Source: Protula sp. h YS-2021
Taxonomy: Eukaryota; Annelida; Polychaeta; Sabellida; Serpulidae
Direction: 5' to 3'
Length of the DNA stretch: 64,000 bases
Assembly (NCBI GenBank): GCA_949752745.1
Contig: OX457031.1
Span: 49,200,162 to 49,264,161 of the forward strand
Positions 1 through 17,962 of the stretch are shown here, one piece after another. The notes under the pieces were generated by a model. That model did not search any database. It was not told the origin of the DNA and saw only the letters and a list, made by a program, of their open reading frames with translations. The translations under genes and the position numbers were made by a program. Every line of letters starts with the position of its first letter. The stretch's first letter is position 1.

Positions 1-1189
1 ATATATATGAAAAAAAAACAAAAGCAGAAAATGACGAACATACGGAGCAAACGGCAATTTTGCACTAAGTGTCTACCGTGTGTTAAGCAAAAATGGAAAG
101 ATTCAGTCTTAGCAATTATTTCGTTAACTTTCTCAATGTAGAAAATACATGGAGAGTAAAATGACAAGAATACAGGAAGCATATGGTGAAATATAGTTTT
201 GAATGAATGAGTCCTGGCAAGAAACCAGGCTGATGATAAAGCATATTGGACTAGCAAAACCTGTAAAAGGAGGTAAGGAAAAACTAAAATTTATCAAGTT
301 GAAGTTTTTCCAAATACCTGATTAGAAATAGCAAACAGAGTAAAATCAAACCGGTATATTATGGTAAACTAGCTAATTCGGACAAAATAATTCGGACACC
401 TCCCTATTCCAGACACCGGACATCAGTTTAAGACTCAATTGTGGTTTTACTGTTTTAGTGACCAGTGTAATCCGTACAAGTCAATACCGCGATCTTTGCG
501 TGTTGCTTGCGTGTTGCGCGTTCCCAACGAGAACTTATTTCTCGAAGATAAAATATTAAACACTTGGCCAAAACATAATATTTCTAAAACCACTTTCTCC
601 CTTCGAGTAGGGATTTAAAAACTATTTTTTTTTGTTACCGCTTCTTTTACAGCCAAGACAAAGTTTTTTTTTTCAGATTCCGAAACCTTTCTAAGAAGCT
701 TTTGTGTCAGTTCAAAACCTTTCTAGAAAAAAAACAACGTTGCTACTTATTCTATGAAACGGCTTCGCGTTTTAATCTAATCACGAAAATAAAAACAAAA
801 GCGAAAATAAAAAGCGGAGTGCACAACTTCAAATTAAGTACTACAAATGTGCGGAATTTGGGAGTCCTAGGGAAAGTAGGTGGGAGGAGTAATAAAGACA
901 AAATGACGGACCAGTAGAGAGCAAAAATAACATTCGCCTCGTACAACTTCAGTATGCTCTGTGCAAGTCGTCGGCCTGCCAAGTATTAATAAGAATATTC
1001 CACCACAAATATGACTGCTTCTGTCTGTAGTTTAAAGCAACTTTTAAAGTAAATGCCCGGGAATGGCGGGGGGGGGGGGGGGTGAATGGATCTAAAGAAA
1101 AGCTAGATGGAGAGAATAGGTAGATGACCTGGGAACACCCAATAGTCGAATGAAACACTTTCTCAGAAAGTGGTATGTTTCAGTTTCAG
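1..1189. other. non-coding upstream of NPF
   Basis: I see no coding exon here. The stretch is AT-rich with a poly-G tract near 1070-1082. It ends in a pyrimidine-rich 3' splice site (TTTCAG at 1184-1189) just before the NPF start codon. An untranslated first exon of the neuropeptide gene may therefore lie inside or upstream of this stretch, as is common in NPY-family genes, but I cannot place it. Confidence 0.5.
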
Positions 1190-1194
1190 CCAAA

Positions 1195-6314
<5,120 letters not shown>

Positions 6315-7673
6315 TCCTACTCAACAATGTTTTACTAAAACTGTTTTAAAACTTTTTAAGCATTTGTTTGGTTATAAAAAACATGCGTGGTAACTCAAAC
6401 GTTCAATTTCTTAGGAAATAGAAATAATCGTTGTTGCCTTTATGCATTTGTTTATTTTCTTGAATGCAGATCATATATTACACAACATTGGACAGAACAA
6501 CTTTTATAATTAATTTTACTTAGTTAATGCAAGTTTATTCTTTTTTCTTGCACTATTTTAAAATGCATAAACATATGGCTTTTTAACCCTTTCAGAAGAA
6601 ATAACTATCTGGCAAGCGTCATGAAATATCAGAGTAAATTTTAACGAGTATTTTAAAAGGGCACGTAACCGCATCTCAACCAGTTTTCCTGAAATCCATT
6701 TGAGCGTACAGTGCATAAAAGTGTAAATATATATTTAGTCATTTAAGATTAACTTACTGACTCTGAGTCAGCTTGTTATTACTGACTTTGAGCCAGAACA
6801 GATATCTGGGAAAGGATGACATAATGAATCTAATATATACTTTTTCTGTATTATAAACATTAACTAACATGACTCAGGGTTCAAGTCTTAAGTCTTATGA
6901 CATGTTGGGGATTTTCGCCACCAACTTTTTGTTCTGGTAGCAAAATTGAATTGATCCGTGGCGAAAATGGCCAACTGGCAACAACATGAAAACAACAAGT
7001 AGAATAAGCGCTCCATTGTTTGTTGTCAATGGTATTAATTGTTAATTGCGGTCAAACCGGTATTAATCTAACCAACTTGACAGACGGCCCATTTGCCAAT
7101 TAATAATGTTATTTCTGAAGAGAATATTGTTTAAATGTGTAAACTGTGTTTTCCTCAGATTTTATGGTGGCAAAATTTCGCCACCAAGATTTTTCTGGTG
7201 ACGAAATGCCCAAACTTGGTAGCAAACCGCCACTGTACCACCGATAATTTTAAAATCTGTGACTGCGACTCCACGTTACACAACAAAAGCATGAAGCACG
7301 AAGAGTGCGATAATGGTCCAACTCGGAGAAACACTAAATAAAATTGTCTCATCAAGTTATTCTGCTTCTTGAACCGTTGCCATTGCTTCTGACTTGCCCA
7401 TCTATGATCACACAGGAAAAAGCCCTTTATGTCAATGTAAACTTCAGTTTTAGAGCAACTAGATTTATTACAGTAATGTGGAAATGAGACAGGCTTGCTG
7501 TATTAATAGCGTTTAAGAGCATAACTGAATTGCTCATTGCGTAAAAACTATTTGGTTGAGTATTGAAAGGATTAGATGCAGAGTTAAGAGAAGTGTGGTT
7601 TGAACATTAACCTATCAGTTTCATAAAATCATACATTCTCAAATTGCTTAAAACACACATGAGACACTCCATT
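6315..7673. other. intergenic between convergent NPF and ceramidase
   Basis: AT-rich sequence between the 3' end of NPF (+) and the 3' end of ceramidase (-). I see no exon, RNA gene or transposon end here. Confidence 0.5.
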
Positions 7674-10600
7674 TTAGTCTAATATATAAAAGTTTCTTGA
7701 TACACCTCTGTAGTGCCTAATATTTGTGTCTGATATGCTCGCATAGCCTTCGTGTATTATCCTATACAACCCTGACGGCTCGGTTTTTCGTATTGTCCAG
7801 TGTACTGTAGCTGTACTGATTTGTTGTGAGGCGCAGTAGTAAAAGAGTCCTTCCAGCAAAGATAAGTCATGGCAGTTACTATTCCAGTATAACCTGTAGA
7901 ATCATAAAGTAGTTGAAAATAGTATGTTCATAAATAGATCAGTTTCACAAACAACAGACACGTGGATAACACATTATATTTCTTTATACGAATAATGTTG
8001 CAACAAATTTCAAACTGTAAGTTTCGGGTACTTGTTACATAAATAGGTAGAGACCTTCACGGACGATTCAAAACGCTCGAGATTGAACAAATTGCCTTGG
8101 ATTATCTGTTCGCTTAAATGCATCGAATTGATAGAAACCATACATTGATTCAACGACTGGCGTACCATATTAATCCCAGTTAGTTGCAATAGCAACCATA
8201 TAAAGTATATAGACAATATTCCCATTCAGAGTGTGTGCTCAAGAAAGCAGGTTATAAATATTATCTGCGGTCTGAGACAAAGACCAGCAGTTTTGTACGA
8301 CTGTATGCCCGAATACACTTGAATTTAAGGGGGAAATGTCAAATTTTGTATTTGCAAAAGCAATGGACGAAAAGTTGGACAGGCCAAAAACTTCAAATGA
8401 AGCTTGTTTCTAATTAACTGTGTTCGAATCAAACAGATGGATGGCAATAGATATTTATAAAGGAATGTAGCTTTTAATGCTGATAGATATACGGGTATTA
8501 TGTTTTTGTATTACAACTCAAATGCTTGCATTGTGAACATTCAGAATGAAATGAAGCAGTATGACATTAAATAGGCATTTTTTTAACTATTTACATTTCA
8601 AGTCATATTAACTACACAGCGCCAAGATTAAAATGTGTAATACTATGAAAGCAGAATTCGAGATCAGCTCAAATTCTCTAAAACATTTCGTGCTTATTAA
8701 GGCAGTTACAACAATTTTTGAATGCGATAAAATGACTAAAGTGTCCTTACTGTCCCAATCACCGTTATACATCGTTTTTATGAAGAATTTTTGTCAAAAT
8801 AATAATATTCAATGTAATTTTCTCTGCACAACAAAGAATTTTCGGGGATTTGTTGTATTACAATCACCAGGCATTAGACTACTGTTTCTGGGTGTTTTTA
8901 TGTCTATTACTTCATAAAAATGCATTCTTACCTTGTTTCCCAACTGGCTTCATTATAAAGCGTCTCCCATGCTCCACCGATCTTTTTCTGAACTTGAACG
9001 AACTTAATCTCATTTTTTCCAATCTGGCAATTAAAAAACATACAAATAAGATTTATCAATTCCATTTAAAATATTACAAATTACAAATATTACTGCGTGT
9101 ATGACTATTGTCATTTTAGTTATAATAAGCATAACAAGAATGCATAACAATTAAACAGAAAAGGTTATTCTTGACATAACTACAAAATTGAGATCAGTTT
9201 AGCACACCAGAAATTCGGTTATTCATCTATCTTTTTAACACTAACTGAAGCGGGTTAAAACTTTTAGTCTCTTCTTTATGCTTGTTAATTACCTGAAATG
9301 CTTGCAGAGCGTTAACAGCTATACAGTTAAAATACTTTTACTCGTGAAAGTTTAAGTGCTCCTCTGATTCCCATAATGCAATTGGCCATTTCTTTGAACT
9401 AAAATTTTGCTTTTCCTTTTACTTTTCTTAAGAGGTAATTTAGAATAAGCATTAGATCTAGTAATACCTCGGCTGCAGCTCGTGGGTTGCCAGCTACAAA
9501 TGTCACTTTTGCTGTTTCCCCCTGATTAAAAAGAGAGCTTTGTTACCCTCACAAATATATAAGGGTATATTCTATTAATATGCAACATGATTCTACATAC
9601 ATTGCTGTAAAACTATTTAAGCAAAATGAAATCTACGTATAAAACTTTTAGAAAGCCCACACGAATGCTTAAAAACGTGTTTACAGAAGGAACTGTACTC
9701 CCAGATAGATTTGTAACACTATTTAAAAAAGTTTTGATATAGAAGGTGGTATGATAAACCTGCTGTAGCAACCTGAAACAAAATAGCAAGAACAGCAAAA
9801 TAAGTACTTTCCATGTAATCTATTTTGTTTAACTTGTGCGTCCAAGTTATGCTCTAGATGTTTGTATAAATACCTGATTGTAAGAAGATAAAGCTTCATT
9901 AAGAACATCACCAAAATCATAGTAAGAAAACCATCCTCTAGGCGGTGTTTTATCTTTTCTAAGTCTTCCAAGCGCTTCTCCAGGAATACCTAACAATGTG
10001 TAGAACAGAGTACGTAGAAAGGCACCAAAGCATGTGACACAGCGAAAAGGATGACTCTAAATGTATGAAAATGAGTACTTTAGTGCCTTTTTACCTCTCA
10101 TATCAGGTGGGAGTGGACCAGTATCTGCTTGCGTATCCTGTGCTATCGCGCTAGCTAATTGAGAGAAATGAACCTCATAGGCTTCTAGTGTATGGGGCCC
10201 ATAAAGAGTAGCCGCTCCTTCATATCTTTGGACCTGATACCCAAAAACCAAGGCTACTACCATAACCAACATATGAACAATGCAGAAATATTTCAAGTCA
10301 AGTTGCCAAAGTTATTTTCATAAGATAGTAATCGCTTTGAAAAGCCCTGTAACAAACCCCTTAAATATTATAAACATTCTGCAACACAACACATACGCTA
10401 TATTCCTCTTTCGTAGTAACATAGCCAGTGTAGCCATTGGAGAGCGCCATCACCATGACGTTGGCCCCAATAACGCCGTTCTGGTTCAAAACTTGTTCCA
10501 CTTTCTCCTTTAACCGACGCCCTGACATGGTTCTAAATGGTAATATTATGTCATAAATCTAAGAACTTGACAGATGTTAAATAAGCTAGCTTTGTAATTA

Positions 10601-13600
10601 AATGGAATCAAATTGACTCAAGCATTTGGGAGTTTTTTTTTAAATTGTAAAATATGCTTTAAGTTTAACTTTGAACTTTATCTACCTTAAAAAATTCAAC
10701 ACATAAGCACACTTTAAACAGCTTGAAATATATTTCGTTATTTTCTCCTATTTGCTAATTATAAAGCTAACTTATTTTATTTTAGTTTAAAAAGCTTACG
10801 TCATTTCGGCTGAAACACCTATAATATATATTGAACCGATTTGGAAAAGTTGCAGTGGTACTATTTCTGGCTGCCATTGAAAGGGAATGCGCATCTGTTA
10901 ATGCAACAAAAGGCAAAGGATTGCGTACAACCATAACTGAACATAGAATAACAACTCAATAGTAATGTTTTAATCTAACACCGGAACCAAAAAAAACAAG
11001 CAAAAATCAAACATGGTCTAAGTTGTGACCGAAAGCAGTCACCTGTTCTGAAATAGTTGTACCTCAAAGGTGCGGAAATTATTTGGCTCTTAATTTTGCG
11101 TGGTCAGAGTTGAGATGGGCTTCAAACACACCCTCCTCTGAATCTCATAATAGCAAATGCATAGTGGTAAGAAGATTACAATTGATAGATTAATCTTAGC
11201 TCTGCTACTCTGCCTTCTATAGTTTACCTCACCGCTGGCAATAGCCACTAGTTTAGGGGCATGACATTCCTGCAGTGCTTGAGAACCACCCAGCAGCAAA
11301 CCAATGACACCTCCAAGCAAAGCGCTTCCTATACCATCTGCTAGCTTTCCTGTATAATTTTATAAGTTCAAAAATGATTACACTGATGTTTTCGAAGTGC
11401 TAAAAATTAAAATCAATTTAAACACTAGGCATGCTATTTCGATGAAATATTATTATATTTTCATTTCTAAACACACTCATCTTAAACATTCAATAACTGA
11501 AGCCAGATCAGACATGTTATTTCACCAGTGATCAGTTGATATTGATCTGATTTCCGGTTTAACAGTGTAAGGCTTACCTGCCTGCGTAAAAGGCTTCATC
11601 CCAGGGCCGTCGGTCGCTCCCGCTGCAAAACTGTAGCCCATTGCTGGCTTACATGTGGTTCTCTGCAATGTACCACGGATCTGACATAAATGACATGAGC
11701 CAACCTGAGAAGTTATGAAGATATTGATTAGTAATTACTTTTTGAGAGTCTTGAGAGATTAATTACTCTTTACTTGCGATCACGAGTCCATATAACCAGC
11801 TTTTTTTAATGGTTATTGGTAGTTTTGAATAAAGTTTTGTGCTCTATATGATGCATACTTTAATAGTCTACAAAGGGACCAAGTATAAAATTATTAAGAA
11901 CTGTATGTCGTTTTTTAGTGTAGTTACCCCAAAGGAAATATTGACGCTTGACATATCAATCCAGGTGTGCCGAAAATTAACAGTCCCATTCACTTTTCGT
12001 GATGCAGTTTGATACAATTCCTATGCATTTATATTTCAGATTAATATGATTTATATTAATATAGAAACGATTTTCTCCATTTCAACAATTACACGAAATT
12101 GTCTGAGAAATTACGCTTAGAAAAATAGCCTACAATATTTTCTCGGCAATTTTTTTTGTAATTATTTTACACAAATATTTCATTATGTCTGCTCCCTATA
12201 TTAAAATTTATTACATAATTCCTTCAGCACATTGGCATTAACATCATCCATAAATTATAACCTTAAATGATTCCTACCGGATTTTGCCATATGGGCCAAA
12301 AATTGTTTTCTTTATATCAATATCAATAAGCAATGGTATCAAACACCCATAAAGACAATTAAAAGGGTTAATTGAACTGACAAGCGCTTTCAGGTACTGT
12401 CGTTCACCAATGATGCGTGTGTCTTCAAACATCTCGCCGGTTGGTCCTCTGCTGTTACACAGTGTTGGCTGAAAAATAAGCATTCAAGAGAGATGCTATA
12501 ATTTGCGATAATACAGTCATAGAAAGTAACACTTCAAAGCAGAATCATACTTCAAAGCAGATACCAAGAATAGATGCCTGTAAAAGTTTCACATGCACGT
12601 TTTTTTTATTTTCCTTTACAGTGTGTCCACAAGTAAGTGTATTGACAGGTAAGCTATTTAAGTTGTTTTGAAAATAATCGAAACATTATTTTGGCAATTA
12701 TGCCTTTGAAAAAAAGTTATTTCTACGGTTATCTCAAGATGTCACGAAAATAAATGATATGCTGGCTATTGCTTGATAACTGCTATGATCTCATCAATCA
12801 TTAATGATGAAGGTTAATGAGGTTTACAGTGAACAGCTATCTTTCATCTGAAGTCATCTGAGTACAAAAGGCATTCGTTGCTTGGGCGGTTATAGGTAGA
12901 AGTGTTATTCAAATTATCTTGGTACACTTTGAGGACGAATAACAACAACGAAAGGTACACATATACTTAGTGAACTCACATCACTCCTGTCTTCCGGACA
13001 GGTACTTGTTTTATAGTCACAACTATCCCCTGTCGCGCAAAAGTCTCCTCTGATATTTGGTGAAACATCGCCTTCGCTTGATTGTGCAAATGCTCCTAAA
13101 ATGCTGCCCTAGATAACACGCTATACATTAACATTTTCACCTAGTTTTCTCTTTAAACATCAAAGGCGGATTTGAATAAGTGGCTGTCTCATCACTAAGC
13201 ACAGGAGGTCATTGATAAGTTCTACATAAAAACAATGCATTATCATAATATTTAAAGCGCTTATAAACTTGCATTATGGTTGTGAATAAAAAGCTATATT
13301 TTCTTGTAGCAAACCTGTCCGGGAAGTTCCTGAGGATTTAGAGCTCGCTCAAACATCTGTGAAGCGTATCCTTTGTTGTCGGAACTGACGAGGTGGTTTG
13401 TATTCTTCATGCTTGTGGCATGCACAGGGAATAAGCTGTACCAAAAAGCAAAGAAACACACTGGTAGATGTGAAACGCCACCAATCAATACTTGGAGTTT
13501 TATTAGTTCTGCACTTAAGGAAAACACGTATGCTGGAAGCGTAGTTATGATACAGCGTACAGCTGAAAACATCACCCAAGTTTGATATTACTTTGTCGTA

Positions 13601-15948
13601 GTCACCCAGCTTATGTGTCTTCAACACGCCATCAACGTCATTAGTAATAAAAAATTGAAACAAAACTGTTTTGATTACTTTTGTATATGCAGGTCAATGT
13701 GATCTAATGAAAATCACTTGGATCTTACTTCAGCATTCCAAGATCCCGATTTCCTCTTGTCATCTTCAAAACATGCATTTCTTTGTCAACATCATGTGCA
13801 TATCTGCAATTATAGGCAATACAATATGATTATATGACGGATATTTGTACTGCTGCCGAATATCTGCTTAAATATGCAATCATTCTAATGTCAATTAACT
13901 GAATGGCAATTCAATATTTGTATCGGTCAGTGAGTATAAGCAAAATTCATGAAATTCATGTTGCAAATGTAGTTCTACTTTTATTTGGTTATAAAAAGAG
14001 GAGTTTTTCAAAACAAGTAAATTAAAAATAGTTCCAACAACATTGAAATAGAATGTAAGTTCTAAAATATTTACGTAATTTGTGACCTTTTCAATATAGT
14101 ATTTTTTACAATATTTGTCAGTATATACTGTGATCAGTTTTGGTATTGCCTACGTCCACCGACAAGTGATTTCTTCTATTTGCATGAGTAGGCGAAGGTG
14201 AGCAAAATATCTTACTTTGTCCTTTCCTCCTTAGGATTCTGTTCATAGGCATACGGACTTCTATTGATGCTCGCATCCAAAAGCTCTCCTGAATTATAAT
14301 ACAATTCTCCTGGTGCCAAATCCTCATGCGCACGTTTGATACTCTGAAATAAAATTACTCTACACTAAATATTAGGATTAAATATGTGCATTCTTTTAAA
14401 CATTTCATAAATCGTTCGCCAATTTTAAATATCTGAATGTTGTCGAGACTTTCACAAATGTTTTCTTCAATCATGTTTGTAAAACTTTTCTTATATTTCA
14501 GTTGTTAAATGTCATTTTATACGCGCTACCACCACAACAGACTGTAATAGGGCATTTCAGATAAGACTTCTCGTTCGTGTGGTTTTATTATTTGCACATG
14601 GATCTTGGTCTTCCTAGTATTCGTTATTGTTTCTAAAAGTCAACCCAGAAACATAGAAATTTTAATTGTAACTCTTTCTTAAGGTTCAAAAGATCTCCTT
14701 GAAAAGTGATAAATGCGCACAAACCTTTACTATGCCTTTAACGTAAATGTCAAAAGTCTGCTTAATAAATCCACCAGATGGTTTGGTATAAACCCAGTAC
14801 GTATTTGCCCCACCAGGAGTAGAATGGGAATGGGTTGCAGTGATCATTACATTTTTATCCGTGTATAATTCACCATATGACATCTTCAGTTCGTCCAATA
14901 TCTGTTAGTATATGCAATGCAACATATCGGTGTTTCTTTTATTGTTTTATTTCGGAATCTTCAAATTGTAATTCAAGCCAGACATTAATTATGTATCCTT
15001 GGCATTGTGCTAAAAACTGCAGTAACCCAACAAATACAGGTTTCTGTTTCCGGTTGAGGCATATGGCATTTTTACACAAGCATACGCATGAAACTTTACC
15101 TGGTCTCGTAGTGATTGGGTAGTCATGGTGATTTCGGCTACAACAATCGCCACACGTTTGGACGTGTCATCATCCGAAAGTATAAAAGTGCGTGCAAATT
15201 GTCGTGTGTGTAGGCCTCGTGCATCTTGATCGTCTCGTCCATATCCATACTTGATCACATTAATAACAAAACTGTAACTAAGCATTGGAAAAGATGTAGG
15301 CAGAAAATGTAATTGCAAAGTAAGGAAATGGACTTTGTTTTAGTAAGACTATACTGGGCTAGAAACATTAGGTTGCAGCATTAAAAAATAATGGTTGTCT
15401 TATTTACGTGGGTGGAGATCACACCATATACTTCGTTTTATACTAATTTGAAAATGGCATATATTTCCTGAATGAGGCATCACTCTGTGTTTCAAGTAGG
15501 ATATATATAGAAACCAACTGTGTTGTGGGTGGTTCGAATAACTGAATTTTTATGACCATCTTTTATACAGTTTTAGTAATGAGTTATGGCAGTTTAGAAG
15601 TGCTGGAGGTGTTATGTTACTTCTGATTAGAGAACTGAAACTAAAGGTTGTTTGCCAATCGAGGAAAGCCGCAGAATAACTTTTCTGCAAAGCTTTACAG
15701 GACTCAATTTCTTACTTTTTGTCAGTATTAGTCATCATAAAGATTTCTATAAAAGGATTGTTTCGATTTCTAAAACTGCATGCTTCTGATATTATGTCTA
15801 ACTACAAAAAGAACTGATGTTTTAGAGTAATACTTAAAGAATATTTAGAGTTTAATATAAAACGTACCAGAACTCCTTCTGCTGCTAAACCTGTGACGTC
15901 AGCTATTCCTCGACCAATGAGAAAGGTAGCTTTGCAATAAGTCACCAT
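7674..15948 (-). CDS. ASAH2: neutral ceramidase, 18 coding exons
   Basis: Neutral ceramidases hydrolyse ceramide to sphingosine and a fatty acid. Exons, 5' to 3' on the minus strand: 15868-15948, 15100-15249, 14725-14901, 14216-14343, 13729-13803, 13315-13435, 12980-13108, 12382-12468, 11928-12020, 11578-11704, 11228-11349, 10800-10894, 10397-10532, 10095-10233, 9874-9989, 9468-9521, 8932-9023, 7674-7893. They sum to 2142 nt (713 aa), all phases join, and the length fits the family. Diagnostic sequence: THSHSTPGG (zinc-ligand His near 101-103), FPVHATSM, GDVSPN with the nucleophilic Ser near residue 260, GYTGYVTTKEEY, RYEGAATLYGPHT, and the C-terminal Ig-like domain (ASWETR...TATVHW). The exon at 11578-11704 could begin 24 nt later. 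The N terminus is uncertain: from the ATG at 15948 no signal peptide is seen; an in-frame ATG at 15981 adds a short hydrophobic MSIKLVFVIFK start. Otherwise a signal exon is missing. Confidence 0.95.
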
Positions 15949-15981
15949 TTTAAAAATAACAAAAACTAGTTTTATGCTCAT

Positions 15982-17273
15982 ATTTGCTTTTGAATTATCC
16001 TTTGTTTTAAAATAATTAAAACACTGTTTAAAGATACAATTTTAAAATTTTCTCTTTTTTTATCATTCGAATTTAATTAATTCACTAATTTAGTGCAAGA
16101 TGGTTGATATTGAAAAATGTCAATAAATCCTCAAAAGTGAAATTTATAATTGCATGTCCAATTTTTCTGATTTAATTCGTATTTAATTTAATTTAACTCT
16201 TTTACAGATGTAGTAAAAGTAGTTTTAAGGGTAATGTGTTTGAAAATTCCAGTTGACTATAGCCCAGAACACCTGATCGATGGAAATGGGCAAACTTTTC
16301 GCATTCACATGTAGTATGAATACATGTGTTATACATACAGAACAATATGTTTATTATGACCTTCTTATATCGCAATTTTTAGAATTTCAATTTTCATATT
16401 TATAAAAAGACAGTAAGCTATTTCTCTTTTTATTCCCAATTTATAGTAAAAGCATTATAACAACAGAATCCTGTCTAAGTTCGGAAAACTCTTCTGTATA
16501 GTTTCCCAGCGAAACTTCACTGTGTATAGATAAGAGCATAAAATACACTTGACATTTGCAGCACTTGTAGACTAGATGAGGTTAAGGTGAGGATACTAGA
16601 GTCCACATCAACTGGAACACATCGATGTAGTATAGCATATTATTTATTTAGCCCTATAAATTAATGACAGATAGTAACTTCGACCTGGTATATTGAGTTT
16701 AGGCTGAGGGAGCGTCTTCTTAACCATGGAAAGGGATGCTTTTATGTGTACAAAGCCTCACACTTTTACGCGTCTAGGCACACCAATTAATGTGATTTTA
16801 AAAATATTTCATGGCTTTTTTATTTTTAATTGCACTTTTTGCCAGAACTGAGTGTTATTTAATTTCAAAGCAGTTTTTACGAAGATACGTCCTATCAAAG
16901 GTTAGGAGTTTCAGAGCTCGAATTGAATGAAAATGCATGTGAACACCATGAGTAATTGCGATGCATTACAGCAGCATTTCATTTATGTAATTTAGTACAT
17001 TTATGCCAACGTGTTGTAATGTATTGTATTTAACTACAGTAAAACTGCAGGCAAACCTGCATAATGTGAACAACTGCTTAATTCTCACAAAATAATTCAG
17101 TCTCTTCTAATTTTCCATTGGTTTCTGCTCAATAAGAATCAACTGGAGACTTTGGATGCCTCGTTATTGCGGGAACAGGGCACAATTTTTTTCAGGCCCA
17201 ATTGTAAGTTTTGCAGTATGAAGAACCCTTGTATTTCGGACAGGCATTTATGCTATATACTTCCCAGGTAATA
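15982..17273. other. non-coding upstream of ceramidase
   Basis: AT-rich sequence where the ceramidase promoter or a missing signal-peptide exon could lie. I recognise neither. Confidence 0.4.
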
Positions 17274-17962
17274 CAGTGAAACCCCGCTATTAGGGACAAA
17301 AAGTGACTGAATAATTTTGTCCCTAATGGCGGGGTGTCCCTAATTTCGAGGTCCTGTTCTATCTGACAACTACAACTAAAATCGTTGGCTATTTTTCTTA
17401 CACTTTTTTCATCACTAGCTTTGATTATTTTAACTTTATCAGATAGCGAAAGTTCGTTCCGTTTTCTTTTCACACTACAGATATTCAGACTTAACACCCT
17501 ATATAACTGAGTATAAAGACAATGAATTACTTGTTCCTTCATAAGAAATTTTAAAAGACGGAGCACATGTCAATAGGATTTAGCAGTATAAAGCTTCTCT
17601 CTTAAGCACATATCTTTTGTAATAAGCCCTATTGTCTTTACATGCACTGTGTTCAATGTAATGTACTCAATACCCACAGATAACAATAGCGAAAAAACAA
17701 ACACTACCGAGTAACAAGCTGATAGGGGTTGTTTACAAAATATGGACTGCAATTTGACTGTCCACAATAGAGGGGTTGTTTTATATGTGTAACCGTACTT
17801 ACGAAATAAAAAGAGTGTCCCTAATTCTGAATAGAGGGGTGTCCACAATAGAGGGGTGTAGATATAACAGAACTGTATGGCGTTTTAAAACAGACTGAAA
17901 AATGCTATCCATAATTCAGGGGTGTTCATGATAGAGGGGTGTCCATATCCGGGATTTTACTG
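17274..17962 (-). mobile_element. Tigger/pogo-like DNA transposon remnant
   Basis: A 689-bp element starting CAGTGAAACCCCGCT and ending GGGATTTTACTG, flanked by TA on both sides, the Tc1/mariner-pogo target duplication. Its ends contain repeated GTCCCTAAT and AGAGGGGTGTCC motifs typical of Tigger ends. On the minus strand near 17350-17470 a broken frame reads KRKRNELSLSDKVKIIK...SVRKIANDF, the CENP-B/pogo N-terminal helix-turn-helix. The DDE catalytic domain is absent, so it is an internally deleted, dead copy. Confidence 0.85.

Noticed and set aside
13588..13663. Open frame reading FITNDVDGVLKTHKLGDYDK between ceramidase exons
   Set aside because: The flanking exons 13729-13803 and 13315-13435 join in phase and align without a gap to the family, so this is intronic chance sequence.
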